Shown in pieces: positions 27,798-37,579 of a DNA stretch of 64,000 bases. The stretch is from Azohydromonas caseinilytica (GTDB lineage Bacteria; Pseudomonadota; Gammaproteobacteria; Burkholderiales; Burkholderiaceae_C). The DNA lies in assembly GCF_012927045.1 (NCBI RefSeq), contig NZ_JABBFW010000011.1, positions 107,348-171,347 on the forward strand, given 5' to 3'. Position 1 is the stretch's first letter. Every line of letters starts with the position of its first letter. The notes under the pieces are model-generated. The model was not told the DNA's origin. It did not search any database and worked only from the letters and a program-made list of their open reading frames with translations. Both the position numbers and the translations under genes were made by a program.

Positions 27798-28619
27798 TCA
27801 GCGGCGGCGGCCGCGAATCCACTCCAGCGTCAGCATCAGCGCGGTGGTGAACAGGATCAACAGCGTTGCCACCGCGGCGATGGTCGGATTGATGTTCTCG
27901 CGGATGCCCGTGAACATCTGCCGCGGCAGCGTCGCCTGCTCCGGGCCGGCGATGAACAGCGTCACCACCACCTCGTCGAAGCTGGTGGCGAAGGCGAACA
28001 GCGCGCCGGAGATGACGCCCGGCGCGATCACCGGCAGCGTGACGCGGAAGAAAGTTTCAATCGGCCCCGCCCCCAGGCCCAGGCTGGCGCGCACCAGGTT
28101 GTGATTGAAACCCTGCAGCGTCGCCAGCACGGTGGTGAGCACGAAGGGCGCGCCCAGCGCCGCATGCGCCAGCACCAGGCCCAGGTACGTGTCGGCCAGG
28201 CCGATGCGCGCGAACACGAGGTAGGTGCCCACGCCGACCACGACGATGGGCACCACCATCGGCGCGATCAGCACGCTCATCAGCAAAGACTTGCCTCTGA
28301 ACTGCACGCGCGACAGGCCCACGGCCGCGAGCGTGCCCAGCACCGTGGCCAGCAGCGTCGCCAGCGGGGCCACGATGAAACTGTTGCGCGCGGCACGGGC
28401 CCAGTCGTCGGAGGCCCACAGCTGCTCGTACCACTGCAGCGACCAGCCCGGCATCGGGTAGGCCAGGAAGGAGCTGGCCGAGAAGGACAGCGGCACGATG
28501 GCCAGGATCGGCAGCAGCAGGTACAGCAGCACGGCCACGCACAGCGCGCGCAGCGCCCACCAGCCCAGCTTGTCCAGCGGCGTGGCGTAGGCGGGGAACT
28601 CAGGCAGCAGTCGTCGCAT
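27798..28619 (-). CDS. polyamine-type ABC transporter permease (PotC-like)
   Basis: 273 residues from the ATG at 28619. Six membrane helices begin at LRALCVAVLLYLLLPILAIVPLSF. The coupling loop reads VRASLGLGAGPIETFFRVTLPVIAPG and the SFDEVVVTLFIAGPEQATLPRQMF block is typical of PotC. It forms the inner-membrane channel with the permease encoded 5 bases upstream. It belongs to a second, separate polyamine-family transporter; its sequence differs clearly from PotI at 14.7 kb, so this is not a recent duplication. Confidence 0.9.
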   Translation of the reverse strand: MRRLLPEFPAYATPLDKLGWWALRALCVAVLLYLLLPILAIVPLSFSASSFLAYPMPGWSLQWYEQLWASDDWARAARNSFIVAPLATLLATVLGTLAAVGLSRVQFRGKSLLMSVLIAPMVVPIVVVGVGTYLVFARIGLADTYLGLVLAHAALGAPFVLTTVLATLQGFNHNLVRASLGLGAGPIETFFRVTLPVIAPGVISGALFAFATSFDEVVVTLFIAGPEQATLPRQMFTGIRENINPTIAAVATLLILFTTALMLTLEWIRGRRR

Positions 28620-28624
28620 GGCGC

Positions 28625-29923
28625 TCACCCCAGGCTCAGCTCGGCGCGCGCGAAGCGCCGGTACACGCCGTACAGCGCCAGCGTGCTGAACAGCAGCAGC
28701 GCGCCCAGCGCGGCGGCCATGCCCCAGTTCACGTCCACGTTGGTGTACTGCGCGATGTAGTAGGACAGCATCTGGTCGTCCGCCCCGCCCAGCAGCGCGG
28801 GCGTGACGTAGTAGCCGATGGAGAGGATGAACACCAGCAACGCCCCGGCGCCCACGCCGGCAAAGGTCTGCGGCACGTACACGCGCACGAAGGCCGCCAG
28901 CGGCGTGCTGCCCAGGGACACCGCCGCGCGCATGTAGCTGGGCGGCACGGACTTCATGACGCTGTAGAGCGGCAGGATCATGAAGGGCAGCAGGATGTGG
29001 GTCATGGCGATCACGACGCCGGCGCGGTTGAACAGCAGCGTCAGCGGCTCGGCGATCACGCCCAGCCCCAGCAATGCCTTGTTGACCAGGCCCTCGCGCT
29101 GCAGCAGCACGATCCACGCGGCCACGCGCACGAGGATGGAGGTCCAGAACGGCACCAGCACCAGGATCATCAGCACGTTGGCGCTGCGCGCCGGCAGCGT
29201 GGACAGCCAGTAGGCCAGCGGGTAGCCCAGCGCCAGGCACACCAGCGTCACCACGGCGCTGATCTGGAAGGTGCGCAGCAGGATGCGCCCGAACACGCGC
29301 TGCTCCTCGGGCATGGGCTCGACGGTGCCGGCGCCGTCGCGGCGCAGGTCCACCGCGGCCAGCAGGTAGTCGGGCGTCCAGCGCGAGGCGTTGCGGGCGA
29401 TGGCCTGCCAGTACGGCAGCTCGGCCCAGCGCGCATCCAGGGCCAGCATCTTCTCGCGCACGGCTTCGGGCGGCGGCGCGCCGGCGCCGACATCGCGGCT
29501 GGCGCGGTAGGTCTTCATCACCAGCGAGCGGCCGCCGGGCACCTCGCTGTTGAGGCGCCGCGCCAGCGCGCCGGCATCGGCGCTGTCGGACATGGCGGCC
29601 AGGTCCGCCGCCACGGCGGCGAAGGCGGCGGGCGCGGGCTCGCTCCGGCGGTCCCAGCCGGAGAGCGCCTGCGCGGTGCGCGGCAGGGCCCGCGCCACCT
29701 CGGGGTTTTCCACCGCGCGCAGCAGCAGCGCGGCAATGGGCACGATGAACACCGCCACCAGGAAGCTCAGCAGCGGCAGCGCCAGCAGCAGCGACTGGCG
29801 CCGCCGTCGGCGCTCGACCCGCGCCTGCGCCGCCGCCAGCGACAGGGCCTGCGCCGCGGCCGTGTCGCCGCCGTATGAGGCCCCCGCCGGGGCCAGCTCC
29901 TGCATCGCGCTTGCGCCAGCCAT
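28625..29923 (-). CDS. polyamine-type ABC transporter permease (PotB-like) with enlarged periplasmic insert
   Basis: 432 residues, about 140 longer than ordinary PotB. After a cytoplasmic N-terminus and helix 1 (LLLALPLLSFLVAVFIVPIAALLL) there is a long hydrophilic segment (about residues 68-215, rich in Ala, Arg and Asp) before the remaining helices start at ISAVVTLVCLALGYPLAYWL. The EAA-type loop reads MRAAVSLGSTPLAAFVRVYVPQ. The insert would lie in the periplasm and could touch the binding protein. Similar long-insert permeases occur in related ABC operons of Burkholderiales. It is co-transcribed with the flanking transporter genes. Confidence 0.88.
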   Translation of the reverse strand: MAGASAMQELAPAGASYGGDTAAAQALSLAAAQARVERRRRRQSLLLALPLLSFLVAVFIVPIAALLLRAVENPEVARALPRTAQALSGWDRRSEPAPAAFAAVAADLAAMSDSADAGALARRLNSEVPGGRSLVMKTYRASRDVGAGAPPPEAVREKMLALDARWAELPYWQAIARNASRWTPDYLLAAVDLRRDGAGTVEPMPEEQRVFGRILLRTFQISAVVTLVCLALGYPLAYWLSTLPARSANVLMILVLVPFWTSILVRVAAWIVLLQREGLVNKALLGLGVIAEPLTLLFNRAGVVIAMTHILLPFMILPLYSVMKSVPPSYMRAAVSLGSTPLAAFVRVYVPQTFAGVGAGALLVFILSIGYYVTPALLGGADDQMLSYYIAQYTNVDVNWGMAAALGALLLFSTLALYGVYRRFARAELSLG

Positions 29924-29945
29924 GCCGCCTCCGCTCGACAGGGCC

Positions 29946-30974
29946 TTACTGCGCGGCCCAGGCCGCGAAGCGCTTCTCCAGCGCCTCGCCCTGGTCGGCC
30001 CAGAACTGGACGTCGAAGCGCAGCGCGTCCTTGGCGTTGGCCGGCGAGGTGGGCAGTTGCGCCAGCACCTTGGGGTCGAGCTTGGCCAGCGCCTTGTTGT
30101 TGGTCGGGCCGTAGGAGATGTTCCTCGCGTACTCGGCCTGCGCGTCCACGCTGGAGGCGAAGGCGATGTACTTCATGGCCAGCGCCTTGTTGGGCGTGCC
30201 CTTGGGAATGGCCCAGTAGTCCAGGTCGTAGATGCCGCCGCTCCAGCTGATCTTGAGCGGCTTGCCCTCGCGCTGCGCGGCGTCGATGCGGCCGTTGTAG
30301 GCGGTGCTCATCACCACGTCGCCGGCCACCAGGAACTGCGGCGGCTGCGCGCCGGCCTCCCACCACTGGATGTGCGGGCGCAGCTCCGTCATCTTCTTGA
30401 AGGCGCGGTCGGCGCCCGCGGGCGTGGCCAGCACCTTGTACACGTCGGCCGGCGCCACGCCGTCGGCCAGCAGCGCGAACTCCAGGTTGTAGCGCGCGCC
30501 CTTGCGCAGCGCGCGCTTGCCGGGCGTCTTCTTCACGTCCCAGAAATCGGCCCAGCTTTTGGGCGGGTTCTTGAGCTTGTCGCCGTCATAGGCCAGCACG
30601 GTGGACCACACGAAGATGCCCACGCCGCACTCGTGCACGGCCGCGGGCTGGAAGTCGGCCTTGTTGCCGACCTGGGCCCAGTCGATCTTCTCGAACAGGC
30701 CCTCGTCGCAGCCGCGGTTCACGTCCGGGCTCTCGACCTCGACCAGGTCCCAGGTCACCTTCCTGGCCTCGACCATGGCCTTCACCTTGGCCTGCTCGCC
30801 GTTGTACTCGACGGGCACGACCTTGACGCCGTTGCTCTTTTCGAAGGGCTCGGTGAAGGCCTTGCGCTGCGCCGCGCCGTTGGCGCCGCCGAAGTTGACG
30901 ACGGTCAGGCTCTGCGCCAGCACCGGCAGCGCACCCAGCGCGAGCACGGCGGCGACGATGGTCTTGGTTTTCAT
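29946..30974 (-). CDS. periplasmic substrate-binding protein, PotD/Fbp-like
   Basis: 342 residues from the ATG at 30974, giving a normal signal peptide (1-20, ending LPVLAQ). The mature start reads LTVVNFGGANGAAQRKAF, typical of the extracellular-binding family that serves polyamine-type permeases but distinct from PotF. Later blocks include VEVESPDVNRGCDEGLFEKID and YDLDYWAIPKGTPNKALAMKYIAFAS. Tyr/Trp and Asp residues for binding an amine ligand are plausible. The surrounding enzymes suggest a small omega-amino or guanidino acid, or a polyamine, as ligand. Confidence 0.88.
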   Translation of the reverse strand: MKTKTIVAAVLALGALPVLAQSLTVVNFGGANGAAQRKAFTEPFEKSNGVKVVPVEYNGEQAKVKAMVEARKVTWDLVEVESPDVNRGCDEGLFEKIDWAQVGNKADFQPAAVHECGVGIFVWSTVLAYDGDKLKNPPKSWADFWDVKKTPGKRALRKGARYNLEFALLADGVAPADVYKVLATPAGADRAFKKMTELRPHIQWWEAGAQPPQFLVAGDVVMSTAYNGRIDAAQREGKPLKISWSGGIYDLDYWAIPKGTPNKALAMKYIAFASSVDAQAEYARNISYGPTNNKALAKLDPKVLAQLPTSPANAKDALRFDVQFWADQGEALEKRFAAWAAQ

Positions 30975-31054
30975 GCGAATGTCTCCAGGATGTGAGGGGA
31001 CCACGGGAACTCGAAAAGCCTGCGCGGGCGCGGGGAACGCGCCCGGCCTCGGGA

Positions 31055-32202
<1,148 letters not shown>

Positions 32203-32206
<4 letters not shown>

Positions 32207-33435
32207 TCGGTTTCTCCATCCGTGGATGCGGCGGGCCAGCCGGGGTGCCGGCCCAGGGCCTGCCGCAGCGCGGGACCGTCCTGGTCCAGCCGTGGCGGCG
32301 CGCGCCGGGCCGCCGCGCGCTCGCCATCGAGCAGCACCGGCGCGGCCACCAGCGGCACGCGGCCCGCGGGGCCTCGGGCATCGCTGCCATCGCCACCGCA
32401 CTGGCGGTGCACAAGCATGCCCCGTGCCATGACCTGCGGGGACTGGAACACCTGGTCGATGCTGCGCAATGGTGCGCAGGGCACACCGGCCGCATCCAGG
32501 CGTGCACACCACGCCCCGGTTTCGTGCTCAACCATCCAGGCCGCGACCACCGGCACCAGCTCGGCCCGATGCGCCACGCGCGCCGCGTTGGTGGCAAAGC
32601 GCGCGTCGCTCGCGACCTCGGGGTGATGGGCCACCTCGCACAGCTTGGCGAACTGCGCGTCGTTGCCCACCGCCAGCACGATGTGCCCGTCGGCCGTGGC
32701 AAAGACCTGGTACGGCACGATGTTGGGATGGGCATTGCCCATGCGCCTGGGCACCATGCCGCCCACCAGGTGGTTGCTGGCCTGGTTGGCCAGCATGGCC
32801 ACCTGCACGTCCAGCAGCGCGGTGTCGATGTGGCAGCCCTGCCCGGTGCGCTCGCGGCCCTGCAGCGCGGCCAGGATGGCCGTGGTGGCGTACACGCCGG
32901 TCATCAGGTCCACCACCGCCACGCCCACCTTCTGCGGCTGCGTGCCGGGCGTGCCCTCGGCCTCGCCGGTGATGCTCATGAGGCCGCCCGCGGCCTGGAT
33001 GGCGAAGTCGTAGCCCGCGCGCGCGGCGTCCGGCCCGCTCTGTCCGTAGCCGGTGATGGAGCAGTACACCAGGCGCGGGTTGAGCTCGCGCAGTGTGGGC
33101 GCGTCCAGCCCGTAGCGCGCGAGCTGGCCAACCTTGTAGTTCTCGATGAGCACGTCGGCCTCGGCGGCCAGCGTGCGCACCAGCGCCGCGCCTTCGGGGC
33201 TGGCGATGTCGATGGCAATGGAGCGCTTGCCGCGGTTGGCGCAGAGGTAATAGGCCGACATGCGCTGCGCCGCCTCGCCCCACCACGGCGGGCCCCAGGC
33301 GCGCGTGTCGTCGCCGCTGCCCGGGCGCTCCACCTTGATGACGTCGGCGCCGTAGTCGGCCAGCAGCTGCCCGGCCCAGGGGCCGGCCAGCACGCGGGAG
33401 AGGTCCAGCACCCGTACTCCGGCCAGCGGGCTCAC
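32203..33435 (-). CDS. CaiB/BaiF family (class III) CoA-transferase
   Basis: 410 residues from the GTG at 33435, with AGGAG about 8 bases upstream. The family start is clear: LAGVRVLDLSRVLAGPWAGQLLADYGADVIKVERPG. The catalytic Asp is expected in the conserved region around VGVAVVDLMTGVYA. These enzymes move CoA between carboxylic acids. Standing directly next to a glutaryl-CoA dehydrogenase gene, it most likely makes glutaryl-CoA from glutarate using a donor such as succinyl-CoA, as in the glutarate CoA-transferases of this family. Substrate assignment is by context. Confidence 0.88.
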
Positions 33436-33470
33436 GGGCGTGCTCCTTCGTGGCAAGCCATGGCCGCGCC

Positions 33471-34664
33471 TCAGGCCGAGAAAGCCTGCAGCCCGGTGAT
33501 GGCCCGGCCCAGGATCAGCGCGTGCACGTCGTGCGTGCCCTCGTAGGTGTTGACCACCTCCAGGTTCACCAGGTGGCGGGCGATGCCGTACTCGTCGCTG
33601 ATGCCGTTGCCGCCGAGCATGTCGCGCGCCACGCGGGCGATGTCCAGCGCCTTGCCGCAGCTGTTGCGCTTCATGATCGAGGTCAGCTCCACCGGCGCGG
33701 TGCCCTCGTCCTTCATGCGGCCCAGGCGCAGGCAGCCCTGCAGGCCCAGCGAGATCTCGGTGAGCATGTCGGCCAGCTTCTTCTGGATCAGCTGGTTGGC
33801 CGCGAGCGGGCGGCCGAACTGGCGGCGGTCCAGCACGTACTGCCGCGCCCGCGCATAGCAGTCCTCCGCCGCGCCCAGCGCGCCCCAGGCGATGCCGTAG
33901 CGCGCGCTGTTGAGGCAGGTGAAGGGGCCCTTGAGGCCGCGCACTTCCGGGAAAGCGTTTTCGGTGGGCACGAACACGCGGTCCATCACGATCTGGCCGG
34001 TGATGGAGGCGCGCAGGCCTACCTTGCCGTGCAGCACCGGGGCGCTCAGGCCCTGCATGCCCTTTTCCAGCACGAAGCCGCGGATCGCGCCCTCGTCGTC
34101 CTTGGCCCAGACCACGAACACGTCGGCAATGGGGCTGTTGGTGATCCAGGTCTTGGAGCCGGTGAGCTCGAAGCCGCCGGGCACCTTGCGCGCACGCGTG
34201 GCCATGCTGCCGGGGTCGGAGCCATGGTCGGGCTCGGTCAGCCCGAAGCAGCCGATCCACTCGCCGCGCGCGAGCCTGGGCAGGTATTTCTGCTTCTGCT
34301 CCTCGGTGCCGAACTCGTGGATGGGCAGCATCACCAGCGAGCTCTGCACGCTCATCATCGAGCGGAAGCCCGAGTCCACGCGCTCGACCTCGCGCGCGAT
34401 CAGGCCGTAGCAGACGTAGTTCAGGCCGGCGCCGCCGTAGGCCTCGGGGATGGTGGCGCCCAGCAGGCCCAGCTCGCCCATCTCGCGGAAGACCTCGGGG
34501 TCGGTCTGCTCATGGCGGAAGGCCTGCAGCACGCGCGGCGCCAGGCGGCCCTGGCAGTAGTCGCGTGCGGCGTCGCTCACGGCGCGCTCGTCGGCCGTGA
34601 GCTGCTGCTCCAGCTGCAAGGCGTCGTCCCAGGCGAAAACGGGTTTGTTGGATCGGGTGCTCAT
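33471..34664 (-). CDS. gcdH: glutaryl-CoA dehydrogenase
   Basis: 397 residues from the ATG at 34664, with AGGAG upstream. Acyl-CoA dehydrogenase blocks: [51 protein letters not shown]. The C-terminal [18 protein letters not shown] holds the catalytic Glu and the G-R-A-I-T-G ending of the glutaryl-CoA subgroup. The enzyme oxidises and decarboxylates glutaryl-CoA to crotonyl-CoA using FAD. It links lysine, 5-aminovalerate or glutarate breakdown to central metabolism, and pairs with the adjacent CoA-transferase and aminotransferase. Confidence 0.92.
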   Translation of the reverse strand: MSTRSNKPVFAWDDALQLEQQLTADERAVSDAARDYCQGRLAPRVLQAFRHEQTDPEVFREMGELGLLGATIPEAYGGAGLNYVCYGLIAREVERVDSGFRSMMSVQSSLVMLPIHEFGTEEQKQKYLPRLARGEWIGCFGLTEPDHGSDPGSMATRARKVPGGFELTGSKTWITNSPIADVFVVWAKDDEGAIRGFVLEKGMQGLSAPVLHGKVGLRASITGQIVMDRVFVPTENAFPEVRGLKGPFTCLNSARYGIAWGALGAAEDCYARARQYVLDRRQFGRPLAANQLIQKKLADMLTEISLGLQGCLRLGRMKDEGTAPVELTSIMKRNSCGKALDIARVARDMLGGNGISDEYGIARHLVNLEVVNTYEGTHDVHALILGRAITGLQAFSA

Positions 34665-34681
34665 CGGGTGTCTCCTGAAGT

Positions 34682-35977
34682 TCAAGCCGCGGCGTCGAAG
34701 CTTGCATCCATGATGGACAGCCCCTCGCGCAGCAGTGCATCCGGGGCGGTGAGCGGGACCAGGATGCGCAGCACGTTGCCGTAGGTGCCGCAGGACAGCA
34801 GGATCAGCCCGCGCCGCTGCGCCTCCGTCACCACGCGGCGCGTGAGCTCGGCGTCGGGCCGGCCCTGCGCGTCGGCCAGCTCCACGGCCACCATCGCGCC
34901 CAGGCCGCGCACCTCCACGATCTGCGGCCGGCGCGCGGCGATGGCGCGCAGGCCCTCGGTGAGCAGCGCGCCGACCTCGCGGCTGCGCTGCAGCAGCTGG
35001 TCGCGCTCGAAGACGTCCAGCACCGCCAGCGCCGCGGCGCAGCCCAGCGGCGAGCCGGCGTAGGTGCCGCCCAGGCCGCCGGGCGCGGGCGCGTCCATCA
35101 CCTCGGCACGGCCGACCACGGCCGCCAGCGGGAAGCCGCCGGCCAGCGACTTGGCCAGGGTGATGAGGTCCGGCGCCACGCCCGAGTGCTCGATGGCGAA
35201 GAAGGTGCCGGTGCGGCCGGCGCCGGTCTGCACCTCGTCGGCGATGAGCAGGATGCCGTGCGCGTCGCACAGCGCGCGCAGCCGCTGCAGCAGCTCCGGC
35301 GGCGCCACGTTGAAGCCGCCCTCGCCCTGCACCGGCTCGATGATGATGGCCGCCACGCGCTCGGCCTCGACGTCGTTCTTGAACAGCGCCTCCACCGAGG
35401 CGATGGCGTCGTCCACCGTCACGCCCTGGCGCGCGTTCGGGAAGCGGGCGTGGAAGATCTCGCTCGGGAAGGGGCCGAAGCCGGTCTTGTAGGGCGCGAC
35501 CTTGCCGGTGAGGCCCAGCGTCAGCAGCGTGCGGCCGTGGTAGCCGCTGCCGAAGGCGATCACGGCCGAGCGCTTGGTGTAGGCGCGGGCGATCTTGACG
35601 GCGTTCTCCACCGCTTCCGCGCCGGTGGTCAGCAGCAGCGTCTTCTTGGCGAAGGCGCCGGGCGCCATGGCGTTGAGCTTCTCGGCCAGCGCCACGTAGG
35701 GCTCGTAGGCCACGACCTGGAAGCAGGTGTGGGTGTAGCGCTCCAGCTGCGCCTGCACGGCGGCGACCACGTCCGGATGCCGGTGGCCGGTGTTGAGCAC
35801 GGCGATGCCGCCGGCGAAGTCGATGTAGCGCCTGCCTTCGACGTCCCAGATCTCGGCGTTCTCGCCGCGCTCGATGAAGACGGGGTGCACCTGGCCCACG
35901 CCACGCGGCACCGCCGACTCGCGGCGCGCCATCAGCGCGGCATTGGTGGTGGCGGGGGAGTTGGCGGCATCGGGCAT
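34682..35977 (-). CDS. gabT: 4-aminobutyrate (or 5-aminovalerate) aminotransferase
   Basis: 431 residues from the ATG at 35977; a GTG 12 codons earlier is an alternative. Class III aminotransferase features: [28 protein letters not shown] (PLP phosphate site), [23 protein letters not shown] (Asp to the pyridine N) and [16 protein letters not shown] with the PLP lysine. It moves the amino group of GABA to 2-oxoglutarate, giving succinate semialdehyde. DavT enzymes acting on 5-aminovalerate look the same, and the following gcdH and CoA-transferase genes favour that C5 route at least in part. The matching semialdehyde dehydrogenase is not in the window. It is divergent from a MocR-type regulator. 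Confidence 0.9.
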   Translation of the reverse strand: MPDAANSPATTNAALMARRESAVPRGVGQVHPVFIERGENAEIWDVEGRRYIDFAGGIAVLNTGHRHPDVVAAVQAQLERYTHTCFQVVAYEPYVALAEKLNAMAPGAFAKKTLLLTTGAEAVENAVKIARAYTKRSAVIAFGSGYHGRTLLTLGLTGKVAPYKTGFGPFPSEIFHARFPNARQGVTVDDAIASVEALFKNDVEAERVAAIIIEPVQGEGGFNVAPPELLQRLRALCDAHGILLIADEVQTGAGRTGTFFAIEHSGVAPDLITLAKSLAGGFPLAAVVGRAEVMDAPAPGGLGGTYAGSPLGCAAALAVLDVFERDQLLQRSREVGALLTEGLRAIAARRPQIVEVRGLGAMVAVELADAQGRPDAELTRRVVTEAQRRGLILLSCGTYGNVLRILVPLTAPDALLREGLSIMDASFDAAA

Positions 35978-36040
35978 GGCTTGCTTCAGGTCAGACGTTG
36001 AGGAGTGGCTCACTCTAGGAGCCTGAGGCGGCCACTACCA

Positions 36041-36064
36041 TGTACAGCTTCGGCCGGCCTGTAC
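36041..36064. promoter_or_regulatory. TGTAC repeats in the gabT / MocR-regulator spacer
   Basis: TGTAC occurs at 36041-36045 and 36060-36064, 19 bases apart and on the same helix face. GTACA and TGTAC also make an inverted pair. MocR/GabR proteins bind paired sites in such divergent spacers. This is a candidate operator only. Confidence 0.35.
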
Positions 36065-36115
36065 TGGCCGCCGTACCGCTACACCGCCGCCCGCCCGACC
36101 TGTTCAGCTTTCGCG

Positions 36116-37510
36116 ATGCTCGACCTGCAGCCCCGTTCGTCCGTACCCCTCGTCACGCAGATCGTGGAGGGCTTCCGGCGGCTGGCCGAGACGGGCAAGC
36201 TGCGCCCGGGCACCAAGGTGCCCTCGGTGCGGCAGTTCGCCGCCGCGCACGAGGTGAGCGTGTTCACGGTGGTGGAGGCCTACGACCGGCTGGTGGCGCA
36301 GGGCTGGCTGGTGTCGCGCCCGCACCAGGGCTTCTTCGTGCGCCAGCGCCTGCCGCAGGCCGCGGCCGACGCCGCCGAGCGCCCCGGCTCGGGCTTCGAC
36401 TCGATGTGGTACCTGCGCAAGATCTTCGAGAACCGCGAGCTGCGCCTGAAGCCGGGCTGCGGCTGGCTGCCGGGCGACTGGCTGTTCGAGGACGGCATGC
36501 GCCGCGCGCTGCGCCAGCTCGCCACCGAGCCCATCGACATCACCGGCTACGGCCATCCCAAGGGCTACACCGAGCTGCGCCGGTTGCTGAGCGCGCAACT
36601 GGCCGAGCAGGAGATCACCGCGCCAGCGGAGCAGCTGCTGCTGACGCAGGGCTCCAGCCAGGCGCTGGACCTGGCGGCGCGGCGCCTGGTGCGCCCGGGC
36701 GACGCGGTGCTGGTGGACCAGCCCGGCTACGCCAACCTGCTGTTCATGCTGCGGCTGCAGGGCGCGCGGCTGGTGGGCGTGCCGCGCACCCCCAACGGCT
36801 GGGACCTGGCCGCCCTGCCCGCGCTGATCCAGGAGCACCGCCCGCGCGTGTTCTTCACCCAGCCGCGGCTGCAGAGCCCCACCGGCTCGATCGCGCCGCT
36901 GTCGCAGCTGCACCGGCTGCTGCAGCTGGCCGAGCAGCACGACATCACGCTGGTGGAGAACGACATCTACGCCGAGCTGGACCCGGAGCCGCGCGCCTCG
37001 CTGGCGAGCCTCGACCAGCTGCAGCGCGTGGTGCACATCGGCAGCTTCTCCAAGACCATCTCGCCCAACCTGCGCGTGGGCTGGCTGGCGGCGCATCCAG
37101 ACCTGATCGAGGACCTGGGCCAGCTCAAGATGGTGGCCGGGCTGACCTCCTCGGAGCTCAACGAGCGGCTGGTGCACATCGCGCTGACCGACTCGCGCTG
37201 GCGCCGCCATCTCAAGGGCCTGCGCGAGCGCCTGATGCAGGCGCAGCAGCGCGTGGCGGCGCGGCTGGCGGACATCGGCTTCGAGCTCTTTGCCGAGCCC
37301 GGCTGCGGGCTGTACCTGTGGGCGCGGCACCCGGACGTGGCCGACAGCGGCGAGCTGTCCAACCGGGCCGCGGCCGAGGGGATCATGCTCGGCCCCGGGC
37401 ACCTGTTCATGACCGAGCTGGCCCCCAGCCCCTGGCTGCGCTTCAACGTGGCGCACTGCGACGACGAGCGGCTGTTCTCGTTCTTGGAGGCGCAGCGGCG
37501 GGGGATTTGA
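36116..37510 (+). CDS. MocR/GabR-type PLP-dependent transcriptional regulator
   Basis: 464 residues from the ATG at 36116 (MLDLQPRSSVP); the frame opens earlier, but the extra residues are not conserved-looking. A GntR winged HTH (1-75: LVTQIVEGFRRLAETGKLRPGTKVPSVRQFA in outline) is fused to a class I aminotransferase domain. PLP features are present: YGHPKGYTELR, DQPGYANLLF, ENDIYAELD and the Schiff-base lysine in GSFSKTISPNLR. Such regulators sense amino compounds, for instance GABA in GabR. It is divergent from gabT and is the likely regulator of the whole gabT-gcdH-transporter group. Confidence 0.88.
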   Translation: MLDLQPRSSVPLVTQIVEGFRRLAETGKLRPGTKVPSVRQFAAAHEVSVFTVVEAYDRLVAQGWLVSRPHQGFFVRQRLPQAAADAAERPGSGFDSMWYLRKIFENRELRLKPGCGWLPGDWLFEDGMRRALRQLATEPIDITGYGHPKGYTELRRLLSAQLAEQEITAPAEQLLLTQGSSQALDLAARRLVRPGDAVLVDQPGYANLLFMLRLQGARLVGVPRTPNGWDLAALPALIQEHRPRVFFTQPRLQSPTGSIAPLSQLHRLLQLAEQHDITLVENDIYAELDPEPRASLASLDQLQRVVHIGSFSKTISPNLRVGWLAAHPDLIEDLGQLKMVAGLTSSELNERLVHIALTDSRWRRHLKGLRERLMQAQQRVAARLADIGFELFAEPGCGLYLWARHPDVADSGELSNRAAAEGIMLGPGHLFMTELAPSPWLRFNVAHCDDERLFSFLEAQRRGI

Positions 37511-37523
37511 GCGGCCATGAAAA

Positions 37524-37543
37524 ATGCCCGCTTGCGCGGGCAT
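37524..37543 (+). terminator. terminator-like hairpin between the MocR regulator and ggt
   Basis: 8-bp stem ATGCCCGC / GCGGGCAT with a TTGC loop, 14 bases after the regulator stop. It is flanked by AAAA on the left and GGCATTTGGG on the right. It can act for the convergent ggt gene as well, where the AAAA reads as TTTT after the hairpin on the minus strand. Confidence 0.65.
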
Positions 37544-37579
37544 GGCATTTGGGCCTTTCAGCCCAGCAACCTTAACGCC

